Below, one piece after another: positions 1-8,538 of a stretch of 64,000 bases of DNA. The notes under the pieces were generated by a model that was given only the letters and a program-made list of their open reading frames with translations, was not told where the DNA came from and searched no databases. The DNA comes from an uncultured Duncaniella sp. (GTDB lineage: Bacteria > Bacteroidota > Bacteroidia > Bacteroidales > Muribaculaceae), in contig CAJTMJ010000008.1 of assembly GCA_910577335.1 (NCBI GenBank), positions 1 to 64,000 on the forward strand, read 5' to 3'. Within the stretch, counting starts at the first letter, position 1, and each line of letters starts with the position of its first letter. A program made the translations under genes and the position numbers.

Positions 1-125
1 GTGAACCGAATTTATTTAATTTTTAACCTCGTCCATTTTTTAGTGGACAGTAGTGTTTCAAATTATATTATGAACAATGTGTTTAACTGGGAGAGCGACT
101 GCTTTTATCCCAAAAGTGAAAACAA
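1..125. other. Upstream flank, no gene seen
   Basis: AT-rich sequence before the first gene. It holds a small hairpin (GTCCA at 32-36 paired with TGGAC at 45-49). I see no promoter of the TAnnTTTG type and no convincing coding sequence. It may be the end of whatever lies left of the window. Confidence 0.4.
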
Positions 126-641
126 ATGAATTTGACATTACGACCTTACCAGCCTTCGGATGCTGTAGTGATAACATCATGGGTTAAAAGTGAATACCTT
201 ATGCGCAAGTGGTGTGCTGACAGGTATGAGCGTTATCCTGTTACGCCGGATGATATGAACTTCTATTATGAGCGATACATTGACGGAAAACACACGTGCG
301 CTCTCACAATGGTTGACGGCGATAATATTGTAGGGTATATCACCTTACGTATTCCATCTGACGACACAACCGAACGACGTTTAGGATTTGTAATCGTCGA
401 TGATGCCCGTCGAGGTTGCGGACTTGGCAAAGCCCTTGTCTCAATGGCTGTTAAATACGCATTTGAAGCTCTTGGTGCCACAAAAGTATCGTTGGGCGTG
501 TTTGAAAACAACCCTTCTGCAATAGGATGCTATGAATCAGCCGGATTTATACGTGTCCCGAAGGCAGAAAAGGAGTGCTATGAATGCTTCGGCGAAATCT
601 GGAATTGCATTGAGATGGAATTGCTCCGATCTGTTCACTAA
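126..641 (+). CDS. GNAT family N-acetyltransferase
   Basis: A 171-residue cytoplasmic acetyltransferase of the GNAT fold, most like the RimJ/RimL-type branch that moves an acetyl group from acetyl-CoA to an amine. The acetyl-CoA pyrophosphate-binding loop is visible as DARRGCGLGKAL near residues 97-108 (R/QxxGxG type), followed by the usual C-terminal asparagine and tyrosine segment (ENNPSAIGCYESAGF). The N-terminus MNLTLRPYQPSDA is a typical GNAT first strand, which supports this start. It stands alone ahead of a nuclease gene with its own promoter, so no operon partner points to a substrate. Family is clear; substrate is unknown. Confidence 0.85.
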   Translation: MNLTLRPYQPSDAVVITSWVKSEYLMRKWCADRYERYPVTPDDMNFYYERYIDGKHTCALTMVDGDNIVGYITLRIPSDDTTERRLGFVIVDDARRGCGLGKALVSMAVKYAFEALGATKVSLGVFENNPSAIGCYESAGFIRVPKAEKECYECFGEIWNCIEMELLRSVH

Positions 642-762
642 TCCCTGAATCAAGGACAAAAGCCTTATTCTTATCTCAAAATGTCGTTGACAGGCTATAT
701 CTATCCAACTGTAAATTCAGCCAAAATATTTGAAACCAAAGCTATAATCACCGAAAAAATAG

Positions 763-770
763 TAACTTTG
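763..770 (+). promoter_or_regulatory. -7 box TAACTTTG for the DUF1016 gene
   Basis: TAACTTTG matches the Bacteroidota sigma-ABfr -7 element TAnnTTTG and ends 19 nt before the ATG at 790. No TTTG is found at the expected 19-20 nt upstream, so only half of the promoter is supported. Confidence 0.5.
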
Positions 771-789
771 CAATCTAATATACGCAAAA

Positions 790-1869
790 ATGGCAATGAA
801 AGAGGAACATATCCCGGGGATTACAGAGTCAAAACTTTATGATGATGTGTGTGCCATCATAGAAGATACCCGCTATCGAGTGGCGGTATATGTCAATTCC
901 GAGGCGTGTCGAATGAACTGGCATGTAGGTATGCGAATCAAGGAGGATGTGTTGCACAACACTCGTGCAGAATATGGCAAACAGGTTGTGAAAAATCTTG
1001 CTGAGAGACTTGTCAAGAGGTATGGCAGTGGATGGGGATTCAAGAAGCTGCAACATTGTCTACGCGCTGCGTATACTTTTTCGGAGACTGAGATTGACTA
1101 CGCAGTGCGTAGACAATTGAGTTGGACTCATCTACGTTCCCTGATGTTTGTTGAGGATGAACTCGCCCGCAAATTCTACATGGAGATGTGTCGGTTAGAA
1201 AAATGGTCCACCAGAACTCTTGATGAGAAAATAGATTCGCAACTCTATGAGCGGACTGCTATCAGTAGAAGACCGGAAGAAATCATTAAGGCTGAACTTG
1301 ACACGATGAAGGATACCGACCGAATACATCCTGATCTTGTGTTCAGAAGCAGTTATTTTCTCGACCTCGTTGGACTGCCTGACGTATTCAGCGAGAGCGA
1401 CCTCGAAACAGCTATCCTAAACCAGATACAGCAGTTCATAAAGGAGTTCGGCTCCGATTTTGCTTTTGTTGACCGTCAGAAAAGAATTCCGGTTGACGGC
1501 ACAGTCTATAAACTTGATTTGTTATTCTATCACAGAGGATTACATCGGCTCGTAGCGATTGATTTGAAGTTGGGACGCTTCAAGCCGGAACATGAAGGAC
1601 AGATGTTGTTGTATCTGCGCTATCTCAACCGCAATGACCGTAGAGAGGGTGAAGAAGCACCCATCGGACTTATTCTGTGCTCTGAAGGAAATACAGAGCA
1701 TATAGAATATTTGATGCTTGAAGAAGATTCTCAGGTAAAAGTTGCTCAATACTATACAAAACTGCCTGACAAGAAACTCCTTTCCGAAAAACTGCAACGA
1801 GCCATCGCTATAGCCAAAGAATATCAGCTAAATAAAAAAATTGGCAATGGAGAGCAGTCAGAAGAATAG
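790..1869 (+). CDS. PDDEXK nuclease domain protein, DUF1016 (YhcG) family
   Basis: A 359-residue protein with the two-part layout of the DUF1016/YhcG family: an N-terminal alpha-helical DUF1016_N region (about residues 15-160, with the family-typical RRQLSWTHLRSLM at 109-121) and a C-terminal PD-(D/E)XK nuclease-like domain. The nuclease core can be read as YKLDLLFYHR followed by VAIDLKLGRF near residues 240-264, where the D and the DxK lysine are the expected metal-binding and catalytic residues. Family members are often found near restriction-modification or mobile genes, but here it is an orphan. Its exact role is not established. The start could also be the second methionine (796). An 18-bp inverted repeat lies inside the gene (see findings). 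Confidence 0.85.
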   Translation: MAMKEEHIPGITESKLYDDVCAIIEDTRYRVAVYVNSEACRMNWHVGMRIKEDVLHNTRAEYGKQVVKNLAERLVKRYGSGWGFKKLQHCLRAAYTFSETEIDYAVRRQLSWTHLRSLMFVEDELARKFYMEMCRLEKWSTRTLDEKIDSQLYERTAISRRPEEIIKAELDTMKDTDRIHPDLVFRSSYFLDLVGLPDVFSESDLETAILNQIQQFIKEFGSDFAFVDRQKRIPVDGTVYKLDLLFYHRGLHRLVAIDLKLGRFKPEHEGQMLLYLRYLNRNDRREGEEAPIGLILCSEGNTEHIEYLMLEEDSQVKVAQYYTKLPDKKLLSEKLQRAIAIAKEYQLNKKIGNGEQSEE

Positions 1870-2019
1870 AGCAAAGTCGGATTAAAAAACTAACAAGCAT
1901 ATAAAATCCTTACATAGTCCCTATTTTATTTTCCATAAATTACGTTACTATTTACGTCATGATGGTTCTCTCTATACTCAATCAACGGTGGAATTGGATA
2001 TATGCTTGCTATCAAAAGA

Positions 2020-2059
2020 TAGGATGTTTCTTTAAAAAATAGGATGTCTCTTTTTTCTA
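2020..2059. repeat. Tandem 20-bp repeat TAGGATGTYTCTTT
   Basis: Two copies of TAGGATGT(T/C)TCTTT start at about 2020 and 2040, exactly 20 bp apart, and lie just upstream of the -7 box at 2083. The spacing of two helical turns and the position fit an operator or activator site for the acetyltransferase gene. That role is an inference. Confidence 0.5.
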
Positions 2060-2082
2060 CATATAGCGGTCAAACCGTAATA

Positions 2083-2090
2083 TAACTTTG
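2083..2090 (+). promoter_or_regulatory. -7 box TAACTTTG for the CatA-like gene
   Basis: TAACTTTG ends 9 nt before the ATG at 2100, so the mRNA leader would be very short. The tandem TAGGATG repeats sit directly upstream, where a -33 box would be expected, and no TTTG is seen there. Confidence 0.55.
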
Positions 2091-2099
2091 CATTAAAAA

Positions 2100-2729
2100 A
2101 TGATTATGGAAAAAGTAAACCCTCAGGATACTACTCGTGCTTATGCGTTTGAGATGTGGATGAAAGCGCCCATGCCGATGGTGACATTTTTCAAGACGCT
2201 CGATGTTTCACGTCTCGTAAAACTCAGCAGGAAGAAGCATCTTAAATTTAATATGCTGATGTGCTGGTGTATCGGCAAGGCGGCAAGTCAGATAAAGGAG
2301 TTTTATATGCTGCCGGTTGGCGAGAACCTTAACCGCTATGATGCCATAGCGGTTAATACCATTGTAGCCAATAAGACAGGGGAGGTAAGCTCATGCGACA
2401 TCCCGTTTACCGATGATATATTGAAATTCAATGACGACTACTTACGCCTGACAAGACAGGTGGCAGAGACTTGTGAGAACCATGACATTACTGACAGCAT
2501 GGTAATAGGCACGTCGGCATTGGCTCAATATGAAATTGACGGAGCAGTCGGGATGTATAGCGGTATCTTCAACAACCCATTCATGATATGGGGACGATAC
2601 CGCAAAAGCTGGTTAAAAACCAGTCTTACGGTATCGTTCCAGTTTCATCACACACAGATGGACGGCGCCCATGCCGCCCGATTCCTCGACCTCCTTCAAA
2701 CCGAAATCTCAAATCTCCTTATAGCCTGA
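2100..2729 (+). CDS. CatA-like chloramphenicol/xenobiotic O-acetyltransferase
   Basis: A 209-residue member of the chloramphenicol acetyltransferase (CAT) family, a trimeric cytoplasmic enzyme using acetyl-CoA. The active-site signature HHTQMDG at residues 183-189 corresponds to HHxxxDG, in which the second histidine is the catalytic base. The length is close to the usual 210-220 residues. The N-terminal sequence MIMEKVNPQDT also allows a start at the third residue. It is convergent with the esterase gene at 2762. CAT-like proteins in Bacteroidales are often not proven resistance enzymes, so chloramphenicol as the substrate is only a possibility. Confidence 0.85.
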   Translation: MIMEKVNPQDTTRAYAFEMWMKAPMPMVTFFKTLDVSRLVKLSRKKHLKFNMLMCWCIGKAASQIKEFYMLPVGENLNRYDAIAVNTIVANKTGEVSSCDIPFTDDILKFNDDYLRLTRQVAETCENHDITDSMVIGTSALAQYEIDGAVGMYSGIFNNPFMIWGRYRKSWLKTSLTVSFQFHHTQMDGAHAARFLDLLQTEISNLLIA

Positions 2730-2761
2730 TATCCGGTTCTGTTTTCCGGTTGAGGTGTATA

Positions 2762-4207
2762 TTATTTATCGGTGGGGGTGTCCCAGTCGTCTGTGCGGAA
2801 TGGTATGAGTGGCAGGTAATTGCCTCCATGCAGATTGCCGGGGAGGAAGTCTCGGAAACAATAGCGTACTGCCACAGGATTGGGCACATTTTTGCTTGAC
2901 ACAACCATTTCGTTGGTCTGCCAGTGGAGCCACACGGAATCAGCCGGATGGAACACCTTGTCGGGTCCGGCAATTTCAAACCCTTGGATGTCATAGTTGC
3001 GGCAAATACCGTAGTTCGGAGAATCGATAGATACCCATGCAGCCCCGTCAACAAAGCGGTGTGACTTGTATTTCGGACTGCCGGCAAGAAATTGTTTCTT
3101 ACCGTAGGTCTTGTTGAGCGCAAGGTCGCAAAGGCGGTGTCCCGCAGTGGTCTTGTCGGCTGGATGTATGTTGAAGCGTTCGTAAGGCTTCACAAGGTCA
3201 GTGATTGAGATCATGTCGCTGTTGGGAATCAGCTCTATCGATTTCCATTGAGCTTCACGCAGGAAAGGAGCACGTCCTTTTTCAGCCGGGTCGCCATATT
3301 GGTAGGGAGCGATTTCGACTGCATAGAATGGTATGTCGCCAAGACCGATTTCATCACGCCACAGCTTCACCATTGCAGCAAGACGTTCGGCGTATGTGGA
3401 ATATGTCGATACATTGGAACATCCCTGATACCATATAATACCTTTGTAGGTATAATTTTTTATGGGGTTGAACATGGCATTGTACATGAGCATAGGGCGA
3501 TGGTAATGCACTATAGGCTCAATATCATTGGGATCAAGCGAAACGTCTGGATAATTTACAAGCAGTTCACGAGGGCACCAGCTTTCAACCTTGGCACCTC
3601 CGTAAGCGGCGCTGACAATACCCACAGGCACATTTAATACCTCAGCCATCTGTTTTGCATAATGCCAAGCCAAAGCACTATACTCAGGCGATGTTTCAGG
3701 GGAGGGCACAGTCCATTTAGCGTTAACAGTGTCAAGTAACTCATAACTTTGAGTTAACGGCACGGTGAAGAATCGCACTTTGTCTGCGCTTTGGCGTGAA
3801 TTTGCTATCTCGTCATATCCACCTTCAAGGCAACATCCGCCAAACCCTTTAAGCGGCATCTCCATGTTTGATTGACCTGATGCGAGCCATACCTCACCTA
3901 CAAGCACATTGTTCAGTGTTACAGGCTCACCGTCAGAGATAGTGATGGTATATGGTGTGAAACCGCCTTCGGGAGTCTCAACCGCCAGACACCATTCACC
4001 TGTGCGGTCGGTTGTGGTGGTATATGCCTTATTATTCCACGAAGGTGTGACAGTTATCTTAGAACCGGGATCAGCTTTGCCATAAATTCTGGCATTGGTC
4101 TGCTGCTGGAGAACCATATTGTCACTTATCACAGGTCCGAGCGTTACTTTTGCACCGGCGGTGACTGCCAAACAGGCAAAAATTAGAGGAATGAAACACT
4201 TTTTCAT
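2762..4207 (-). CDS. Secreted SGNH-type acetylesterase (sialate O-acetylesterase-like)
   Basis: A 481-residue exported esterase of the sialate O-acetylesterase (SASA/SGNH) family. The nucleophile block GQSNMEMP is present (serine near residue 113 from this start), after an N-terminal beta-sandwich region. The chosen start MKKCFIPLIF gives a clean signal peptide ending near TAGA; the reading frame extends five codons upstream, but that would spoil the signal. It lies 24 nt downstream of a GH43 gene on the same strand and probably shares its mRNA. In that setting, removal of acetyl groups from xylan or a related hemicellulose is more likely than action on sialic acid, which is inference. Confidence 0.85.
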   Translation of the reverse strand: MKKCFIPLIFACLAVTAGAKVTLGPVISDNMVLQQQTNARIYGKADPGSKITVTPSWNNKAYTTTTDRTGEWCLAVETPEGGFTPYTITISDGEPVTLNNVLVGEVWLASGQSNMEMPLKGFGGCCLEGGYDEIANSRQSADKVRFFTVPLTQSYELLDTVNAKWTVPSPETSPEYSALAWHYAKQMAEVLNVPVGIVSAAYGGAKVESWCPRELLVNYPDVSLDPNDIEPIVHYHRPMLMYNAMFNPIKNYTYKGIIWYQGCSNVSTYSTYAERLAAMVKLWRDEIGLGDIPFYAVEIAPYQYGDPAEKGRAPFLREAQWKSIELIPNSDMISITDLVKPYERFNIHPADKTTAGHRLCDLALNKTYGKKQFLAGSPKYKSHRFVDGAAWVSIDSPNYGICRNYDIQGFEIAGPDKVFHPADSVWLHWQTNEMVVSSKNVPNPVAVRYCFRDFLPGNLHGGNYLPLIPFRTDDWDTPTDK

Positions 4208-4231
4208 GATTATATTTTGCAATTAAGATGT

Positions 4232-5803
4232 TTATAATGGTTTGTATTCAAAATAATCGAAGGCACCCGATGCTTTTCCCGCTTCGTCAGTAGCATACAG
4301 ACCTATCAGAGTGCCTGTGAAACCGCCGGCACATTCAGTGGAGAGATAGCGAGTATTCATTGAGGCGATATAATCGAATTTCTTCCCACCGTCAAGTGAA
4401 TAGGTGAATGAGTATGCGTTGGGCGAGCCTTCGACTCTTAGAACCACTGATTTGCTGTTCTTTGCCAAAGGTATGACTTTCTCTATGTGGGTAAGTTCGT
4501 TAAGACGATAACGCAACACAATGGCATCTTTCCCGTCGTCCAAGCGAGTGATGTAAAGATCATAATGCGAATTTCCGTTCGTAAACACTGTCATACCGGT
4601 TTCAGCACCTTCCCCGGCATTTGTGAGTTTCACATCGGTAGTGGCACGGAAAGAGATGTCCTCTTGGCGGCGAAGCACCATCGAGGGTGAGCCTTCGTAA
4701 GAATCTAATTTTATCGGAGAGGCTTGAATGGTGAGTTTGCCGTTTTTCAACGAGTACTTACTCATGTCAGGATTGCGCAGCCATACCCATTTATATCCTA
4801 ATTTATCGGCATTGAACTCATCTTTTTCAGGCTTTGCAGGGAATGGATGTAGAGGTAGTGTAGGCACATTCATGTCGAGAGATATTGTGCCGTTGCCGTT
4901 CACCACGGGCCATGCGTTCTCGTCCCATCTCACCGGCGCAAGGAATGTCTCACGTCCCAACAGATGGTGATTGCCGTTTTGAAGTCGGAATCCAAGGCAT
5001 ACCAGCCACCAAGAGCCGTCAGGTGCCTGTACGAAGTCGGCATGACCTGTCCCTTGGATAGGATTATACTGAGCTTCTTTATTGAAATGACAGAGTATCG
5101 GATTGGCGGGATTGGGAGTGTAAGGTCCGTATATATTTCGGCTGCGGGCTATGGTTGCGCTGTGTCCCATCTCAGTGCCACCTTCGGCTATTAGAAGATA
5201 GTAGTAACCGTCCTTCTTGTATATATGCGGTGCTTCCGGATGACGTGCGCCGGTTCCGTCCCATATCCTGCGGCTTTCCGTGAGCTGCTCACCGGTCATA
5301 GGGTCTATTTCACAAAGCCATATACCTACATCAGGATTGCTGACCATGTAACACTTGCCATCCTCGAAATAGAGCGAGGGGTCTATACCTGCCTGTTTCA
5401 GCCATACAGGCTCGCTCCATCCCTTTGCAGGGTCGGTGGTGTGGACTATGAAGTTTCCTTTATCGGAAACATTGGTAGTGATCATATAAAACACCCCGTC
5501 ATTATAGCGGATAGTCGGCGCGTATATGCCGCCCCATTCACTTCCTGTTTTGAGATTGAGTTGGCTTTCACGGTCAAGCACATGTCCTATCTGTTCCCAG
5601 TTAACAAGGTCATTGCTATGGAAAATGGGTACACCGGGGAAATATCCGAAAGAGGAATTTACCAGATAAAAATCATCCCCGACATTTACTATTGACGGGT
5701 CAGGGTAAAATCCTTTTATCACCGGGTTTTTATATCCTTCAGTCGTTTCGGCGTTCGCCAAGATGGAACAAGCCAACAACGCTCCTAAGATTACTTTTCT
5801 CAT
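4232..5803 (-). CDS. Glycoside hydrolase family 43 (beta-xylosidase/arabinofuranosidase type)
   Basis: A 523-residue exported GH43 enzyme with a signal peptide (MRKVILGALLACSILANA). The five-bladed propeller carries the three family carboxylates: base D35 in GFYPDPS, the pKa-tuning D141 in IDPSLYF and acid E190 in HPEAPH. The C-terminal 190 residues form a beta-sandwich (GH43_C2-like) as in GH43 beta-xylosidases. It most likely releases xylose or arabinose from hemicellulose oligosaccharides in the periplasm or at the cell surface. Neighbours are an acetylesterase downstream and a GH31 enzyme upstream, which fits arabinoxylan or xyloglucan breakdown. There is no SusCD pair or hybrid regulator next to the cluster. 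Confidence 0.9.
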   Translation of the reverse strand: MRKVILGALLACSILANAETTEGYKNPVIKGFYPDPSIVNVGDDFYLVNSSFGYFPGVPIFHSNDLVNWEQIGHVLDRESQLNLKTGSEWGGIYAPTIRYNDGVFYMITTNVSDKGNFIVHTTDPAKGWSEPVWLKQAGIDPSLYFEDGKCYMVSNPDVGIWLCEIDPMTGEQLTESRRIWDGTGARHPEAPHIYKKDGYYYLLIAEGGTEMGHSATIARSRNIYGPYTPNPANPILCHFNKEAQYNPIQGTGHADFVQAPDGSWWLVCLGFRLQNGNHHLLGRETFLAPVRWDENAWPVVNGNGTISLDMNVPTLPLHPFPAKPEKDEFNADKLGYKWVWLRNPDMSKYSLKNGKLTIQASPIKLDSYEGSPSMVLRRQEDISFRATTDVKLTNAGEGAETGMTVFTNGNSHYDLYITRLDDGKDAIVLRYRLNELTHIEKVIPLAKNSKSVVLRVEGSPNAYSFTYSLDGGKKFDYIASMNTRYLSTECAGGFTGTLIGLYATDEAGKASGAFDYFEYKPL

Positions 5804-5876
5804 GGTTCTATGATGAATGAATTGATTTTTGAATTGTTATTGAACTATGCGAAATTAACAAGAAAACTTTGAATAA

Positions 5877-5915
5877 AAAAGATATCAACACCAAAACCGG
5901 GCGTTGATATCTTTT
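5877..5915 (-). terminator. Terminator after the GH31 gene
   Basis: Inverted repeat AAAAGATATCAAC (5877-5889) with GTTGATATCTTTT (5903-5915). On the minus strand the stem is followed by a T-rich stretch. It lies between the GH31 and GH43 genes and suggests that they are at least partly transcribed separately. Confidence 0.7.
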
Positions 5916-5976
5916 GATGATGTGAATATTAACATTTACGCACTTGACGTAAGTTTTGATATGTCTGAGTGTGTCG

Positions 5977-8373
5977 TTATTTGATTTCTATAGTGAGTGG
6001 CTTGGCGACATCCCATGCGGTGTGAATGGTTAGAATACCCTTGTCAGGGGTAAATTTCCATGATTTTTTAGATGCCTTTTTACCGTTTATACTCACTTCT
6101 GCCGGACTGCCGTTGATAAGATGTACCACGAATGTCATATCCTTAACCTTTGGCGCACCGGGATAGGTGCCCTTGGCTTCGGCTGTGATTTCGATACCCT
6201 CCATGTCCGCATCGCCTTTGAATGTTATGAGTGAGTAGGCATTATCCTTGAGCGAAGTGGTAGATTTGCGGTCATCATCATACATTGTGAATTCCGACTG
6301 ACCAAGGTAAGGATAATAGTTCACCGTATACTTGTCGGCACGGAAATCCCCGGTGTTTTCCATCTCATAATCAGCAAGCGGTATGAAAGCTCCGGCTCTG
6401 ACGAAGAGCGGCAATACCTCCAAAGGTGCGGGATAGGTGATGGTGTCTCCGCCATGATAAAGTTTGGTGGGGTCATTGTAATCTACCCAGAGTCCTTCAG
6501 GGAAGATAATCTCACGCTCTGTTACACCTTGATTGATCACCGGTGCCACTAATACGTCACATCCCCAAAGGTATTCGTCGGTGATATCATCATATTTTGC
6601 CGAGCCGGGTGTGTAGAAATTCAATGGACGTACGAGCGGCATACCTTCCGAAGCGTTCTCGTAAGCCAAAGTGTAGTTATAGGGGAGCCAGCGGTAACGT
6701 TCTTTGATGAGGGGAAGTATTATTGACTGCTGGTCGGGATATTTATACGGTTCGGCTGTCTTTTGCGCATGTGTACGCAGGATAGGGGAGAAGGTGCCGA
6801 GCTGAAGCCAGCGCACGTAGAGTTCGGGGTCATACGGGTGTTCCTCGTCGATGGCGAAACCACCCACGTCATGGCTCATATATCCAAGACCGCTAAGTCC
6901 GGAGTTGAGCATGATGGTGATTTGCGGTTGCAATCCACCCCACGAACGAGACACATCGGTTGACCATGGGAATACACTGTAACGCTGCAAACCGGTAGTG
7001 CCCCCTCGCATCATAGTCATAAGTCGATTTTCGGGAAATTCCTCCTTGAAGAGGTCGTATATTATGCTGCTCCAGTCATTGCCGTAGAGGTTGTGATATT
7101 CACGTGCGGTAAGTCCGTTAGCATGGCGACCGGCTTCGGGATGCACCTCAGGCTCTCCGAGGTCGCCCCACCAGCCACCCACACCTTCAAGGGTGAGTTG
7201 CTTGTAGCGGTCACGCAGCCATGCGCGGGTGTCGTGGTTTGCCATGTCAAACATACCGCCTTCACCTACCCAAATGGTTACTTCCTGAGGATTGCCGAGA
7301 GAGTCCTTCACCAACATCCCTTTTGACGCAAGCTCGTTATAATTTTGAAGCCCGTTGCCGTTGCGAAGGATGTAAGGCTGCGATATTATCACAGTGTTCA
7401 CGCCATCTTTTTTGAGGTCTGAAAGCATCTTTTTGTGGTCGCTCCACTGTTGCGGCTCCCATGCGAGACGTCCCATATCTTCTTCCTTGCCATACCAATA
7501 CAGGTCAAGCACTATACCGTCTACCGGATAGCCGCCACGCTTCAAGGTGTCAATCACACCGACAGTCTCATCCTGAGTACGGTAGCCGTATTTGGATGTT
7601 ATGTATCCAAGCGACCAGAACGGGGGGAGGTCCTGCCGTCCTGTGAGCGATGACAGTTCTTTCGTTACATCCGCAAGCGTCCCTGCGCCATTGATGAAAT
7701 AATATGATATGGGATATTTGGATTCCGTGGTGTACACGATAGGGTTGTTCATCACCATTTCTGCGGCTCCGAAGTCGTCAAACACCACAGCGTAGCCGTT
7801 TGACGAAATGAACAGCGGCATGGTGATATTCATCTGCTTGATGCGAGGATCGCCGGCTGTGTAGCCGTAGTTCTGCTTGTTATACATCACGAGGGTGTCA
7901 CCTTCGAGATTAAAGCTATAGCCACGTTCACCTGCTCCGTAAAATGAGCCTGTTCCCATGGTTGAAAGCTCTATGCGTTGTTTGCCGTCAACAAGTGTGC
8001 GGAGCCCGTTGTCGCTCACGGCACGGTTGTTGCCTGAGGTTATATCCACTTCGCCGGTTTTGCCGTTGACACGTGCCACAATGCCACCGGGAGTGGTGAG
8101 TGTGGTTATGCCGTTAAGCTCCGAGGTGGTTGCTTTGACATTCGAATCCTTTATTACAGAGGTCGGGGTGGAGGGGGCTGATTCCCCTTTGGCAAGATTG
8201 GTGACTTTCACGATATTGTCGGTCACGGCTGTCACGGTCACTGTCCTTCCCTCGGGAGTGGTGACTTTGACATTTGTAGTATTGGCTGCTGACAATGTGT
8301 TGCCTATTGCCGGTGACAGGAGTGTCAGCACCGATAACGCCAGTAATAATTTGAGATGATTATAATGTTTCAT
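5977..8373 (-). CDS. Glycoside hydrolase family 31, exported
   Basis: A 798-residue GH31 enzyme with an N-terminal signal peptide (hydrophobic stretch residues 7-22), an N-terminal beta-sandwich, the catalytic barrel, and a C-terminal DUF5110-like beta region. The nucleophile is D404 in WWGDLGEPE (the WxDxxE pattern) and the acid/base is D473 in FPWSTDVSRSWGG. Members of this family are alpha-glucosidases, alpha-xylosidases or alpha-transglucosylases. The position upstream of GH43 and an acetylesterase leans towards alpha-xylosidase or another hemicellulose-related activity, but the sequence alone does not decide it. It has its own -7 box upstream (8408-8415). Confidence 0.9.
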   Translation of the reverse strand: MKHYNHLKLLLALSVLTLLSPAIGNTLSAANTTNVKVTTPEGRTVTVTAVTDNIVKVTNLAKGESAPSTPTSVIKDSNVKATTSELNGITTLTTPGGIVARVNGKTGEVDITSGNNRAVSDNGLRTLVDGKQRIELSTMGTGSFYGAGERGYSFNLEGDTLVMYNKQNYGYTAGDPRIKQMNITMPLFISSNGYAVVFDDFGAAEMVMNNPIVYTTESKYPISYYFINGAGTLADVTKELSSLTGRQDLPPFWSLGYITSKYGYRTQDETVGVIDTLKRGGYPVDGIVLDLYWYGKEEDMGRLAWEPQQWSDHKKMLSDLKKDGVNTVIISQPYILRNGNGLQNYNELASKGMLVKDSLGNPQEVTIWVGEGGMFDMANHDTRAWLRDRYKQLTLEGVGGWWGDLGEPEVHPEAGRHANGLTAREYHNLYGNDWSSIIYDLFKEEFPENRLMTMMRGGTTGLQRYSVFPWSTDVSRSWGGLQPQITIMLNSGLSGLGYMSHDVGGFAIDEEHPYDPELYVRWLQLGTFSPILRTHAQKTAEPYKYPDQQSIILPLIKERYRWLPYNYTLAYENASEGMPLVRPLNFYTPGSAKYDDITDEYLWGCDVLVAPVINQGVTEREIIFPEGLWVDYNDPTKLYHGGDTITYPAPLEVLPLFVRAGAFIPLADYEMENTGDFRADKYTVNYYPYLGQSEFTMYDDDRKSTTSLKDNAYSLITFKGDADMEGIEITAEAKGTYPGAPKVKDMTFVVHLINGSPAEVSINGKKASKKSWKFTPDKGILTIHTAWDVAKPLTIEIK

Positions 8374-8407
8374 TTCCGTTATGGTATAGATAAAATTTTA
8401 CGCAATG

Positions 8408-8415
8408 CAAAAATA
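8408..8415 (-). promoter_or_regulatory. -7 box TATTTTTG for the GH31 gene
   Basis: The plus strand reads CAAAAATA, which is TATTTTTG on the minus strand and fits TAnnTTTG. It lies 35 nt upstream of the GH31 start. No TTTG is seen at the right distance for a -33 box. Confidence 0.45.
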
Positions 8416-8461
8416 ATAAATAAATGCTGAATATCATGGCATTTAGATGTTAAATTTACGG

Positions 8462-8506
8462 AAATAAAACGACACGTGCATAGCTGCAGCCAGCCATGCA
8501 CGTGTC
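8462..8506 (-). terminator. bipA terminator
   Basis: Perfect 11-bp inverted repeat GACACGTGCAT (8471-8481) and ATGCACGTGTC (8496-8506), followed on the minus strand by GTTTTATTTC. It closes the bipA transcript. Confidence 0.8.
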
Positions 8507-8538
8507 TATGTCGTATGGGGTAAATCTATTCTCCCCGA

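Noticed and set aside
1..60. Possible insertion sequence end at the left edge
   Set aside because: Only a 5-bp inverted pair is present, with no transposase or direct repeat visible, so an insertion element cannot be supported.
2588..2899. Plus-strand frame across the CatA-like and esterase gene ends
   Set aside because: It lies in a different frame of the acetyltransferase gene, then antisense to the esterase; no start signal.
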